In this document: one piece after another, positions 44,139 through 52,175 of the stretch
How the letters are laid out: every line of letters starts with the position of its first letter
How positions within the stretch are numbered: position 1 is the first letter of the stretch
Assembly: GCA_040904925.1 (NCBI GenBank)
Contig: JBBDSP010000025.1
Location: 124,001 to 188,000, forward strand
From: Gracilimonas sp040904925
GTDB lineage: Bacteria > Bacteroidota > Rhodothermia > Balneolales > Balneolaceae
Direction of reading: 5' to 3'
DNA length: 64,000 nucleotides
Notes under the pieces: model-generated
Databases searched by the model: none
Seen by the model: only the letters and a program-made list of their open reading frames with translations
Told to the model about the DNA's origin: nothing
Program-made: the position numbers and the translations under genes

Positions 44139-44198
44139 ACATATTAGCTATTCTGGCATGCCTTTAATGCTTTCTGAGATGTGTCTAAGCTTCTTAAG

Positions 44199-44843
44199 TT
44201 ACTGGTCAGAATTCCCGGATTCAGTGGAGAACCAAATATCATCAATTAGTATATCACTGGCGGTTTCACTGCGAATATATTTCGAAAAGGATTCCACATT
44301 CTTTTGCTCTACCTCTAACGCACTGCCTGAAGCATCAAAATAGAAGGAATTACCACCGGTCACGATCTCAAAATAAACCTCATAATCACTGACGTCGGTA
44401 AATTCACTTATATTTTTTACAGTGTATTCAACTTCCACAAAAGAACTGTCTCCGCTTTGCGAGTTATACCAGGCGGTCACATCCACTGCTAATACATTGT
44501 CTTCTGCTGGGTCTTCCTCATCTTCCGGTTCTAAAAAAATTCTGGCAGGTATCATTTTATTTTCTGAAACAGAAATGCTTACAGAATTGTTTTTAAATCC
44601 CGGTTTTCTGGCTTGAATGGTATATGAGCCTACAGGAATAGCTTCAATACTAAAAGCGCCTTCCGTATCGGTTAATATAGCAACAGTAGGCGGAGTTGTT
44701 GTCACATTCACATTTTGTATTCCATCTCCTGTCTCACTATCTATAATAAATCCCTCTATGTCACCAAATTCTTCTACTTCTATGCTCGTTTTTGCACACG
44801 AAACCAAGCCAAAAACAAGTACAACAAATAACAAACTTCTCAT
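44199..44843 (-). CDS. Lipoprotein with carboxypeptidase-regulatory-like domain
   Basis: 214 residues. The lipoprotein signal ends VSC (Cys16). Residues about 27-105 are a CarboxypepD_reg-like beta-sandwich (GDIEGFIIDSETGDGIQNV, then GSYTIQARKPGFKNNSVSI). The C-terminal half is beta-rich and unassigned. It is the last gene of the minus-strand curli locus, 27 bases after the last curlin-like gene. A role as outer-membrane anchor or accessory for the fibre is possible but not shown. Confidence 0.82.
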   Translation of the reverse strand: MRSLLFVVLVFGLVSCAKTSIEVEEFGDIEGFIIDSETGDGIQNVNVTTTPPTVAILTDTEGAFSIEAIPVGSYTIQARKPGFKNNSVSISVSENKMIPARIFLEPEDEEDPAEDNVLAVDVTAWYNSQSGDSSFVEVEYTVKNISEFTDVSDYEVYFEIVTGGNSFYFDASGSALEVEQKNVESFSKYIRSETASDILIDDIWFSTESGNSDQ

Positions 44844-44870
44844 ATGAATGCTTTTTTCTTAGATCTGAGA

Positions 44871-45449
44871 TCAATCCCAGTTTTCAATTAAAATTCCCGA
44901 ACCCTGTCCTCGTTGCTCTATAATAAGAGGAATACTGTTTTGCCCTTCAATTTGCATATTCAAACCAATCCCGGATTGTGAAAATTGACCTTGATTGAAA
45001 TCAGAATTATAACTTCGGCTAAATATATTATAACTGCCTTCTTGCAACAAGCTCAATTCATTATAATTACCCAATATTCTGAATGAAGCTGCATTGTTAT
45101 CTCCACGCTGCTCGACCTCCAATTCATTTTTGTCTCCGTTCAAACCGGTAAAAATAAAGTTATTGAATCCATCCTGACTTAACCGGATCGTATTATTGTT
45201 TCCTGTCTCACTTACTAAAACAAGCTGACTAAGCATCTGCATAGACTGAAGGACTGATTCTAATCCTGAATTAAAATTGGCATCTGCAGTTACAAAATCG
45301 CGGCTGAATGATCTCACAGCCTCATTATGGTCAATTGAAACCTGTTCGGGAAAAACTTCAGCATCTCTGTTTGCCATTTGAGCAAATATTGAACTGCTTC
45401 CCATAATTAAGAACAGCGTTGTAAGTAGTAGACAAAGACCTGTTTTCAT
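44871..45449 (-). CDS. Curlin-repeat protein, divergent (possible nucleator)
   Basis: 192 residues from ATG 45449 (MKTGLCLLLTT, a good signal peptide ending IFAQ). The first about 70 mature residues are not curlin-like. Degenerate curlin repeats follow (ETGNNNTIRLSQDGFNNFIF, ELEVEQRGDNNAASF and LSLLQEGSYNIF). It ends in a non-repeat tail, IIEQRGQGSGILIENWD. Its divergence and small size suggest a CsgB-like nucleator or tip subunit rather than the bulk subunit; this is inference. It is separated from the upstream curlin gene by a long hairpin. Confidence 0.8.
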   Translation of the reverse strand: MKTGLCLLLTTLFLIMGSSSIFAQMANRDAEVFPEQVSIDHNEAVRSFSRDFVTADANFNSGLESVLQSMQMLSQLVLVSETGNNNTIRLSQDGFNNFIFTGLNGDKNELEVEQRGDNNAASFRILGNYNELSLLQEGSYNIFSRSYNSDFNQGQFSQSGIGLNMQIEGQNSIPLIIEQRGQGSGILIENWD

Positions 45450-45580
45450 GGCATTATTTTTTTTATGAACTGTAAGATTTAATAAATAGTAATGACTTTT
45501 CACGATCATTACCATGATAGAATATATGAGTGTGTGTCTTATCACACATTCGGGGTACAAATCTTTTCCCTTACGGGTAT

Positions 45581-45645
45581 GTACCGTTTAGAAAATTCCC
45601 CGGAACAACTTATGAGCTGTAGCCGGGGGAATTCTCTAATGGTAC
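45581..45645 (-). promoter_or_regulatory. Long imperfect hairpin between curlin genes
   Basis: GTACC at 45581 pairs with GGTAC ending at 45645. Inside, ATTCCCCGG pairs with CCGGGGGAAT, giving arms of about 23 bases. A second GGTAC at 45554-45558 could pair instead with the GTACC at 45581-45585, so two alternative structures compete. No T-run follows on the minus strand, so a simple terminator is unlikely. An RNA-stabilising or attenuating element is possible. Confidence 0.5.
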
Positions 45646-45666
45646 AATGGAATAATAACCCTTCTT

Positions 45667-46350
45667 TTACTGTGCTCCTGAGCCACCGGGGATAATAACT
45701 TGTCCCTGGCCGCCGCTTTGATAGATATTGGCCGTGTTACTATTTCCATACTGAGAAACATCGGCGCTATGCCCTGCTCCTTCCTGGAATATGGAAGCCG
45801 TATTATTGTTTCCAATAGATTTAAGCAACGCTGTGTTATCAGTTCCAATTTGGAACAGTTCAGCGAAGTTACCGCTTCCGTCCTGAAGAATATCCATCAA
45901 GTTATGATCACCAACCTGGATATCACCTCCACCAAATAATGAGGTAATGGTGTTTCCATTCTGGTTTCCATTTTGCTCGGCATAGAATTCGTTATAGTTC
46001 CCCAATTGAGAAACTGTACTTACTCCATTTCCATTACCTCCAACCATATGGTCAGAAGTACCATACTGTCGTATTTCAACAGTATTTTCGATTCCAAACA
46101 TTGAAAATTGAACGTTATGGTTATCCCCTTCCTGTTCAATGACAGACTGATGGGATGAGCCATTAGCCTCAATGTTGGCTACATTATTGTTTCCAACCTG
46201 TTCTATGTATCCGGTATTATTATCTCCGCTCTGGGTAAAGCTTGCTTCATTGTCATCGCCAACCTGGCTGATGGAAGCATCATTACTTTGAGCAAAGGTT
46301 ACACCCGAAACAAAGAATAAAGCTAGAAATAGTGTACTTAGCTTTTTCAT
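45667..46350 (-). CDS. Curlin-repeat amyloid subunit
   Basis: 227 residues with a Sec signal peptide (MKKLSTLFLALFFVSGVTFA). The mature chain is built of about ten curlin repeats of the Q-x-G-x-x-N-x-A type, for example ISQVGDDNEASFTQSGDNN and IEQVGNNNVANIEANG, and ends in a Gly-rich tail. Such repeats stack as amyloid beta-arcs in CsgA/CsgB fibres exported through CsgG. It lies 23 bases from the next curlin gene in the operon. Confidence 0.9.
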   Translation of the reverse strand: MKKLSTLFLALFFVSGVTFAQSNDASISQVGDDNEASFTQSGDNNTGYIEQVGNNNVANIEANGSSHQSVIEQEGDNHNVQFSMFGIENTVEIRQYGTSDHMVGGNGNGVSTVSQLGNYNEFYAEQNGNQNGNTITSLFGGGDIQVGDHNLMDILQDGSGNFAELFQIGTDNTALLKSIGNNNTASIFQEGAGHSADVSQYGNSNTANIYQSGGQGQVIIPGGSGAQ

Positions 46351-46373
46351 AGTTAATTATCCTTTCTGCTTAG

Positions 46374-47264
46374 TTAATATTGATTTATAAAAATAGTATT
46401 TCCTGAACCGATCTGTTCAATGATGGCGGCTTGTCCATACCCTGATTGTGTAATATCAGCTGTATTTCCGCTGCCAATTTGAATAAGATCTACCAGGGAA
46501 CTTCCACCTGAAGAGCCATAAAACTGATTTATTAGAGCGACATTACCGGCTCCTTGTTGATAAATATCAGCTGTATTATCTCCTTCTTGGTAAAGTTCTA
46601 TATTATTTTCATCTCCGAACTGATTGATCATAGCATATGCTCCATCATAAGATATCCCGCCACTCTGAAATGGAGGTGGATTGGGATTCCCATTTCCGGG
46701 AGGATTAAACTCATATCCTCCTGAAGTCCCCACCTGATCTACCAAAATAGAATTGGAAGATCCATCTTGTGTGATGTTGGCATTATGGGAACCATATTGA
46801 TTGAGCACAATTTCACTTTGCTGTCCTTGCTGCTGTATTTGAGCTAAGGATGATCCACTGCTATTTCCGGTGTTGGTTTGAAAAGGCACCCCATTGGAAC
46901 CAAAGGCAGGATGTGAAAGGGAGCCATTATTGGCTCCTTCCAGCGTTCCTGATTGATTAATAGTGAGCGTATTTTCAATCCCGGATTGAGTGATCATGGC
47001 TTCGTGAGACCCATCCTGGTAAACTGAAGTTGCGTTAACGTTTCCGGACTGAACCAAATAGACCTCGTTTTGAAATCCCTGCTGGGAAACAAAAGCGTCC
47101 AGTTCGTTACCGTCCTGAAAAATATCCGCACTTTGCAGTTCACCTATCTGAGTAACTTCAGCTGACAAGCCGGATCCCATTTGATCGATCATAGCTTCAT
47201 TATCCTGAGCTAAGACAGATCCGGAGATCAATAAAAACACAATTATAAGATTGTGTATTCTCAT
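46374..47264 (-). CDS. Curlin-repeat amyloid subunit with Gly/Pro-rich insertions
   Basis: 296 residues, Sec signal peptide (ends SVLAQ). Curlin repeats such as IDQMGSGLSAEVTQIGELQSA and ITQSGIENTLTINQSG run through the chain. Two insertions break the array: about residues 108-142 (Ser/Gly-rich) and about 180-205 (a PPGNGNPNPPPF segment). These would loop out of the amyloid stack and may be sites for binding or decoration. It is the largest of the five paralogues. Confidence 0.88.
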   Translation of the reverse strand: MRIHNLIIVFLLISGSVLAQDNEAMIDQMGSGLSAEVTQIGELQSADIFQDGNELDAFVSQQGFQNEVYLVQSGNVNATSVYQDGSHEAMITQSGIENTLTINQSGTLEGANNGSLSHPAFGSNGVPFQTNTGNSSGSSLAQIQQQGQQSEIVLNQYGSHNANITQDGSSNSILVDQVGTSGGYEFNPPGNGNPNPPPFQSGGISYDGAYAMINQFGDENNIELYQEGDNTADIYQQGAGNVALINQFYGSSGGSSLVDLIQIGSGNTADITQSGYGQAAIIEQIGSGNTIFINQY

Positions 47265-47329
47265 TATTTTACTCTTATTTGTTTGTAAATTCAGTGACTT
47301 ACATAATCTGTAATCACCTTTATGAGAAT

Positions 47330-48154
47330 TTAGTTGCTTTGAGTAACAGTTGAAGTATTCATGTCACCTGTTTGGGTAACGACACTACCATGCCCTTGTC
47401 CACTTAGACTTTGTGTAGACCAGTTATCGTTTCCTGTCTGAGTCAGTTCTGAGCTCAAGCTTCTTCCGTTACCTGTTTGAAATGCGTCATTACCAATACC
47501 ATCTTGGTAAATTTCTGCATTGATACTGTGGCTTGATCCGGATCCGGTCATATCTTGTGAAGCATAGTTTTCACTGCCAAACTGATCGATGATTATTGAA
47601 GCAAACGAATAGCCATTGTTTGATCCTGAAAGAACCTGTTCGGCAACGTTATCAGAACCATCCTGATACACTTCTCCATGAGAATGTCGGCCTGAATTTG
47701 TTTGTGTTGCCACATTTCCAGAACCAGACTGTTCAGCAGTCAGAGAGTTTGTATAGCCATGACTAATTGTTTGAGTTAACACATTTGATGTTCCATTCTG
47801 GAGCCCCCAAAGATCTTGTCCACTCTGAGATTGTGGAGCAATAGAAGTTTGAGTTGAAATGTTTCCGGTTCCAATTTGCTCGATAAAAGCATCATTTCCA
47901 CCGTTATTTCCGCCACCTGTTTGGCTTTGAGAAACTGTGGCCATGTTACCGGTTCCATCCTGAATAACGGTTGCCTCTTGTTCACCAGAGTTGTTGGTAA
48001 ATTGATCAACATCGGCATTGTTTGTAGCCCCTGACTGAGTAACCGTTGCTACTTGGTTATCCCCTTCCTGGTCTACTGTTGCATCATTACTTTGTGCGAT
48101 CGCCATTCCACCTGTAAACAGAATAGCTACTATTAGTGTAGTTAGTTTTTTCAT
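47330..48154 (-). CDS. Curlin-repeat amyloid subunit
   Basis: 274 residues. The signal peptide MKKLTTLIVAILFTGGMAIA is identical in protein and in most bases to that of the next gene upstream (48237-48923). About ten curlin repeats follow (VDQEGDNQVATVTQSGATNN and so on), with Thr/Ser-rich variants such as SGSGNVATQTNSG replacing the usual core residues. It ends TVTQSN, close to the paralogue's ITQGN end. Confidence 0.88.
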   Translation of the reverse strand: MKKLTTLIVAILFTGGMAIAQSNDATVDQEGDNQVATVTQSGATNNADVDQFTNNSGEQEATVIQDGTGNMATVSQSQTGGGNNGGNDAFIEQIGTGNISTQTSIAPQSQSGQDLWGLQNGTSNVLTQTISHGYTNSLTAEQSGSGNVATQTNSGRHSHGEVYQDGSDNVAEQVLSGSNNGYSFASIIIDQFGSENYASQDMTGSGSSHSINAEIYQDGIGNDAFQTGNGRSLSSELTQTGNDNWSTQSLSGQGHGSVVTQTGDMNTSTVTQSN

Positions 48155-48236
48155 TGTTATTTCCTTAATTAAATTAATTTGGTTTGATTAAAAAGGGAGG
48201 ATATGATCCCCTCCCATTTGATTTATGTCTTTTCTA

Positions 48237-48923
48237 TTAGTTACCCTGAGTAATAGAAGAAGTATTAAAGTCACCATTCACATTCACATTGGCTGTATGA
48301 GCTGGTCCGTTTTGGCTAATACCAACGGTATTTTCGCTTCCAAAAATATCTACGTAGGCACTGTTTCCTATATCAACGGGGCTCGCTTGCTGCGCAAGGG
48401 TTACATTATTCAGATCACCTTCGATAACTACGTCAGCATATCCGCCATGTTGTCGGGTTCCAACTTTATTTTCATTTCCAATAACATCCAACAGAAATGT
48501 ATTTACATTCTTCTGTGCTTCACCAGCGAGGGAATAGAGCGTATTGTCATTACCATCCATTACAACATCAAGGATATTCAATCCGTGATTTTGATAGAAG
48601 TCATCAGTATCTGTTTGTCCCTGAACACTGTTTCTATCACCAAGTTGAACGATAGATGCTTCGCTGTCGCCATAGAAGCTTCGCTGACGAAGATTTGCAT
48701 AGTTTTCAGCACCAGTTTGTGTAACGGTAGCTGTTCCAACATCCGCTCCTTCGCGGCCGGCATCTGCTGTTTGCTCAACATATGCGGTGTTCATAGTACC
48801 GGATTGTGAAATAGTTGCTTCATGGTCGTCACCAACCTGGTCGATTGATGCATCATTAGTTTGCGCGATCGCCATTCCACCTGTAAACAGAATAGCTACT
48901 ATTAGTGTAGTTAGTTTTTTCAT
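48237..48923 (-). CDS. Curlin-repeat amyloid subunit, first of the subunit genes
   Basis: 228 residues from ATG 48923; the open frame extends upstream, but the signal peptide MKKLTTLIVAILFTGGMAIA fixes the start. Curlin repeats at the N-terminus (IDQVGDDHEATISQSGTMNTA) become more divergent in the middle (LDVVMDGNDNTLYSLAG) and return near the end. It follows csgG after a 307-base region with its own inverted repeats, so the subunit genes probably have their own promoter. Confidence 0.87.
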   Translation of the reverse strand: MKKLTTLIVAILFTGGMAIAQTNDASIDQVGDDHEATISQSGTMNTAYVEQTADAGREGADVGTATVTQTGAENYANLRQRSFYGDSEASIVQLGDRNSVQGQTDTDDFYQNHGLNILDVVMDGNDNTLYSLAGEAQKNVNTFLLDVIGNENKVGTRQHGGYADVVIEGDLNNVTLAQQASPVDIGNSAYVDIFGSENTVGISQNGPAHTANVNVNGDFNTSSITQGN

Positions 48924-49230
48924 GGTATTGTACTTTGATTTGTTTTTGATTTGAGTTACATCCCACAAAATAAATAGAACCAATACCCTGGAAGGCATCT
49001 TAGATTCATAAAATTGTGGGATCTCACTGTTAGTTTGTGTGAGATTCTAGAAGAGATAAGCAAAAACGCAGTTCTAGTATGCGGGATTTAAATTTTGTAA
49101 CTTAAATCACCGCAATTCGGCGTCGTGGTGTGCAGATTTACCTTATGGTAAATATCCTCGGCGTCGTTTTGCGTTTTTAACTTTCTCTATATTCTTTGTG
49201 TTTTCATTTTCTTACTATTTGTTGAAATTT
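48924..49230 (-). promoter_or_regulatory. csgG-curlin intergenic region with nested repeats
   Basis: 307 bases without a gene. It contains a perfect inverted repeat ATCCCACAA (48960-48968) with TTGTGGGAT (49014-49022), and a hairpin ATCTCAC (49021-49027) with GTGAGAT (49039-49045). AAAAACGCA (49072-49080) is inverted at 49170-49178. Direct repeats of TCGGCGTCGT start at 49117 and 49158, 41 bases apart, on either side of a perfect hairpin ATTTACC/GGTAAAT (49136-49153). It probably holds the subunit promoter, operator sites and a structured 5' leader. Confidence 0.6.
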
Positions 49231-50619
49231 TTAAAAAAATTGCTTCAAAATTTTTGGTTTAATAACCACACCGGCATTAACACTCCAGATCTGATCGTTA
49301 TATCCGCTTCTGGTAATTCCATCAAGCTCATCTGTAATTAAGTATTTGTAATTAGCCGTTAGTCTTAAGCCAATGATATCTGAAAACCTGTAATCTAATC
49401 CCGCTTTAAAAGTTGCTGTTGAAAAAATTTGTTGATCAGTGAATTCTTGTTTCTTGTCATAAGCCACAACACCTCCTCCGGCAGATATAAAAGGAGAAAA
49501 TTTATACTGTGGCGTCAAATACGAATTAAAAAACAATTCTCCGGTAGTTATAGGCTCTGAAAATGCCCCTGTTGCACCAATTGCAGTTCTTTCAAACTGT
49601 AGCTGTAGAGAATTTCTATTTTTAAACCCTCGTTCTACCGAGAAATTTCCACCAATATATTTTTCAGGGCTTGCATAATTTCCTTCATGCCCTGAAACCA
49701 ATACATTTGAAGCTACAAACCATCCGGATCTTAGATCATCTCTTTGAATCAGGCCAAAGTAATCCCTCTGTAGCTGATCTTTCATTTTTGATGCGTAAGC
49801 TACTCTTTCTTTGAACTGATTAAGTTGGGTGGAATCCTTCGGAGACCACACCCCATCTTCAGCACCTTCAATAATAAGTTGTTTAACCGCTTCATCAATA
49901 GCTTCTGTTACAGCCATGACCGGTGGTTCGTTGTAAGTATATCCTGTCTCGGCTTCTAATATTCGATTTACATCAACGTATCGGAATAGTCCGCTTTCCA
50001 ATTGCTGTGAAATAATAGATTTCGTGGTATGAACGGTTTTAAGTACCCTGCCGCTTTGAGTAGAAACAGCCCGAAGATAGATCGTCACCTGGTCTTTACG
50101 ATAATTTGAAGATCCGCCGGTACCAAGGTAGCGTACACCTGAGCCACCCGTAATAATATTCGTGTCGTACCCTACAATACCACCTTCTAAAATAACACCG
50201 GCAAATAATAACGGTGGCAATGGATCTGGCCCGCTAGGTCCGGAATTTTGACTTCGAATGGATTGTATGATCTGGCGTTCATTAAGTAAATTCGAGATCC
50301 CCTCCCGCTCAATTGGCATAAACCAACCTGAATCTTCCAATGACTTGATCAAAATTGAAGTGGCTCCCTGTGTCACTGCTGTTGACCAACTTGCTACATT
50401 CTCAGAAGGTTTATACTGCCCTGTTTGATCCCTGAACCTATATACCGCAGCAACTACTTTTTGGTTCGGTTCGGGTAATGAAACCAACTCATCATAGGAC
50501 TCACTTATCAGGCCGGCAGTAGCTCTGTCAGTACTAACCGGTTTCAGTACCCCGGTACAGTTACTGATCGCAGCCAGTAAAAATATCCCTATAATATATT
50601 TAACAGAAGCTGATATCAT
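49231..50619 (-). CDS. csgG: CsgG curli secretion pore fused to a C-terminal beta-barrel
   Basis: 462 residues against about 277 in E. coli. The lipoprotein signal ends at Cys21. Residues 38-260 align well with CsgG (YDELVSLPEPNQKVVAAVYRF, GISNLLNERQIIQ and LEAETGYTYNEPPV). Residues about 298-456 are an extra OmpA-like beta-barrel (NFSVERGF, then FSPFISAGGGVVAYD and GLRLTANYKYL). CsgG forms the nonameric outer-membrane curlin channel. The constriction loop (70-81) is one residue longer than in E. coli and appears to carry Ser-Trp where E. coli has Asn-Phe. It overlaps csgF by 4 bases. Confidence 0.93.
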   Translation of the reverse strand: MISASVKYIIGIFLLAAISNCTGVLKPVSTDRATAGLISESYDELVSLPEPNQKVVAAVYRFRDQTGQYKPSENVASWSTAVTQGATSILIKSLEDSGWFMPIEREGISNLLNERQIIQSIRSQNSGPSGPDPLPPLLFAGVILEGGIVGYDTNIITGGSGVRYLGTGGSSNYRKDQVTIYLRAVSTQSGRVLKTVHTTKSIISQQLESGLFRYVDVNRILEAETGYTYNEPPVMAVTEAIDEAVKQLIIEGAEDGVWSPKDSTQLNQFKERVAYASKMKDQLQRDYFGLIQRDDLRSGWFVASNVLVSGHEGNYASPEKYIGGNFSVERGFKNRNSLQLQFERTAIGATGAFSEPITTGELFFNSYLTPQYKFSPFISAGGGVVAYDKKQEFTDQQIFSTATFKAGLDYRFSDIIGLRLTANYKYLITDELDGITRSGYNDQIWSVNAGVVIKPKILKQFF

Positions 50620-51056
50620 TGATCGAAGTTTGGAATTGTGATACTTGTTTCATCACCGGTAAGGATATTAAAAATACGTATTTGAACACCATCGGCACCG
50701 GGAGTCAGGTCTATGGTAAATTCACCAAACTCAAATCTCGACTCTTCAGTTAAACCCCCTTCCCCACCAAACTGGTCATTAACAATATCACGAGTGATCT
50801 GAGATAACACTTGTCGTTGAAGTGACTGTTCAAAATCTGCCAAAGGATCTCTTCTAAAACTTGAACTCTGGCTATCACTGAATTTATTCTGGGTATTTGC
50901 TGAGCTGTTTAACCATTGAAAATTAACCGGATTACCTCCGAAAGCAGGATTTTTTGGAGTGTATACAAAATCCTGTGCTTTTAATGGCACTATCAAAAAC
51001 AGTGCTGCTAAAGCGGGACAGATAGTTTTAATAATATTTTTGAGATTCATGGCCAT
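50616..51056 (-). CDS. csgF: Curli assembly protein CsgF
   Basis: 146 residues with a signal peptide ending LKAQ. The mature N-terminus FVYTPKNPAFGGNPVNFQW contains the conserved NPxFGGNP motif that plugs into the CsgG channel. The C-terminus ends in a beta-rich EFTIDLTPGADGVQIRIF segment like the E. coli protein. CsgF couples secretion to nucleation at the cell surface. It lies 4 bases after csgE and overlaps csgG by 4. Confidence 0.93.
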   Translation of the reverse strand: MAMNLKNIIKTICPALAALFLIVPLKAQDFVYTPKNPAFGGNPVNFQWLNSSANTQNKFSDSQSSSFRRDPLADFEQSLQRQVLSQITRDIVNDQFGGEGGLTEESRFEFGEFTIDLTPGADGVQIRIFNILTGDETSITIPNFDQ

Positions 51057-51060
51057 ATAC

Positions 51061-51963
51061 CTAATAAATCTTTAATCTGTTATCATTATTTGTTAGAAAA
51101 CGTCGGGTATTTCGAACTGCCTGCTCTCCCGCTTCTACAAGTAATTCATATCTCGGCTGTAGTCTGGACTGAAACGTATATGTTTCATTTACTTTAACCA
51201 TTACAATAGTTCCAAGTGAAGGTGAGGGCTTTTCTGAAATAGTGATCGTAAAATTATAAGCATCCTCCGGCGGACTCCAGTTTTGGTAAAAGGATTGATA
51301 AAAATCTCTACCCACTTTACTGATCGTCTCGTCAAGTACAATTCCATCGATCTCGTACCGGATCAGGTCAGACCGATTAATATCAGGGGTTTTTTCTTCC
51401 TTACTCTCTTTGGAAACTATATCATTGAATGCTTCTCTAAACCTATCAAGTGCTTCTTTCTTAGAAGATTGAGCGGAATCTTTCTTATTGGTTATAGAGC
51501 TATCGGAAGAGGCGAGGTTGGTCCGAATATTTCTGGATGAAACATTTAGCAGTGAATCCAGTGTCAGAAGCTTTTCCATTTTAAAAGAGATCAGGAATTC
51601 TTCCTTTACCTCAGTAACCAGAATCTCTTCAGCAGAACAATATGGATTATCTAGTACTTCATCTAAATCAAGGTCTGAGTCCTTGTAACTTGCAATTCGA
51701 GATGGAATTTCTATATGCTGTCCCGGGAATATTCGGTGCGGATTTTCTACTGAAGAGGAATTTGCAACATAAATATATTCCCAAAAAGAATGGTGCCCGA
51801 AGCTTTGAGCTATGTTGTAAAGATTATCACCGGCTTGCACTTTATACAAGACAGATTCTTCACAACTTAAATTATTTGTGATACCTAGATCATTGCTAAC
51901 AGCCTTATCATTTACCCCAAATAAAGACACTGTTATCATGATCTTTGCAATAACATAGATCAT
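51061..51963 (-). CDS. csgE: CsgE curli chaperone with an N-terminal LysM domain
   Basis: 300 residues, more than twice the usual CsgE. After a signal-like N-terminus, residues 40-88 form a LysM domain (YKVQAGDNLYNIAQSFG, then PHRIFPGQHIEIPS). A charged linker (about 90-200) leads to a full CsgE domain at about 203-292: YEIDGIVLDETISKVGRDFY, ITISEKPSPSLGTIVMV and YTFQSRLQP. CsgE caps the periplasmic face of CsgG; a LysM would tether it to peptidoglycan. It is the first gene of the csgEFG operon. Confidence 0.93.
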   Translation of the reverse strand: MIYVIAKIMITVSLFGVNDKAVSNDLGITNNLSCEESVLYKVQAGDNLYNIAQSFGHHSFWEYIYVANSSSVENPHRIFPGQHIEIPSRIASYKDSDLDLDEVLDNPYCSAEEILVTEVKEEFLISFKMEKLLTLDSLLNVSSRNIRTNLASSDSSITNKKDSAQSSKKEALDRFREAFNDIVSKESKEEKTPDINRSDLIRYEIDGIVLDETISKVGRDFYQSFYQNWSPPEDAYNFTITISEKPSPSLGTIVMVKVNETYTFQSRLQPRYELLVEAGEQAVRNTRRFLTNNDNRLKIY

Positions 51964-52175
51964 TTTACCCTATACCCTTAAGCCAAGATTGCCATTTGTA
52001 CTAAGTGTTTCCCCCGCCCTGAATCTATCATAATTTTGTCTAAATCAAAAACCTCCCTGTATCAAAATCTTCAATAACAAAGTGCATTTCCTTAGTTTAT
52101 GTATAAAAAAAGCCCTTAGATTATGTTCTGCCAAAGCTTTAGAATAACTAGTTTTTCAACATTATATTTTTTTAA

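Larger units (their letters stand above)
43877..44198. other. Gene-free boundary between toxin-antitoxin pair and curli locus
   Basis: 322 bases with no intact gene. It contains the presumed antitoxin promoter, the right inverted repeat (43958-44010) and a 65-base remnant of the RND transporter's 3' end (44074-44138). This is a junction with at least two signs of rearrangement. Confidence 0.7.

Noticed and set aside
44871..48923. Regular short repeats resembling a CRISPR-like or satellite array
   Set aside because: The periodicity is in coding sequence and corresponds to curlin amino-acid repeats (QxGxxNxA); DNA units are not identical and have no spacers.
52105..52140. Possible terminator after the RND gene (AAAGC..GCTTT)
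   Set aside because: The stem is only about five pairs with a long loop; insufficient to call.
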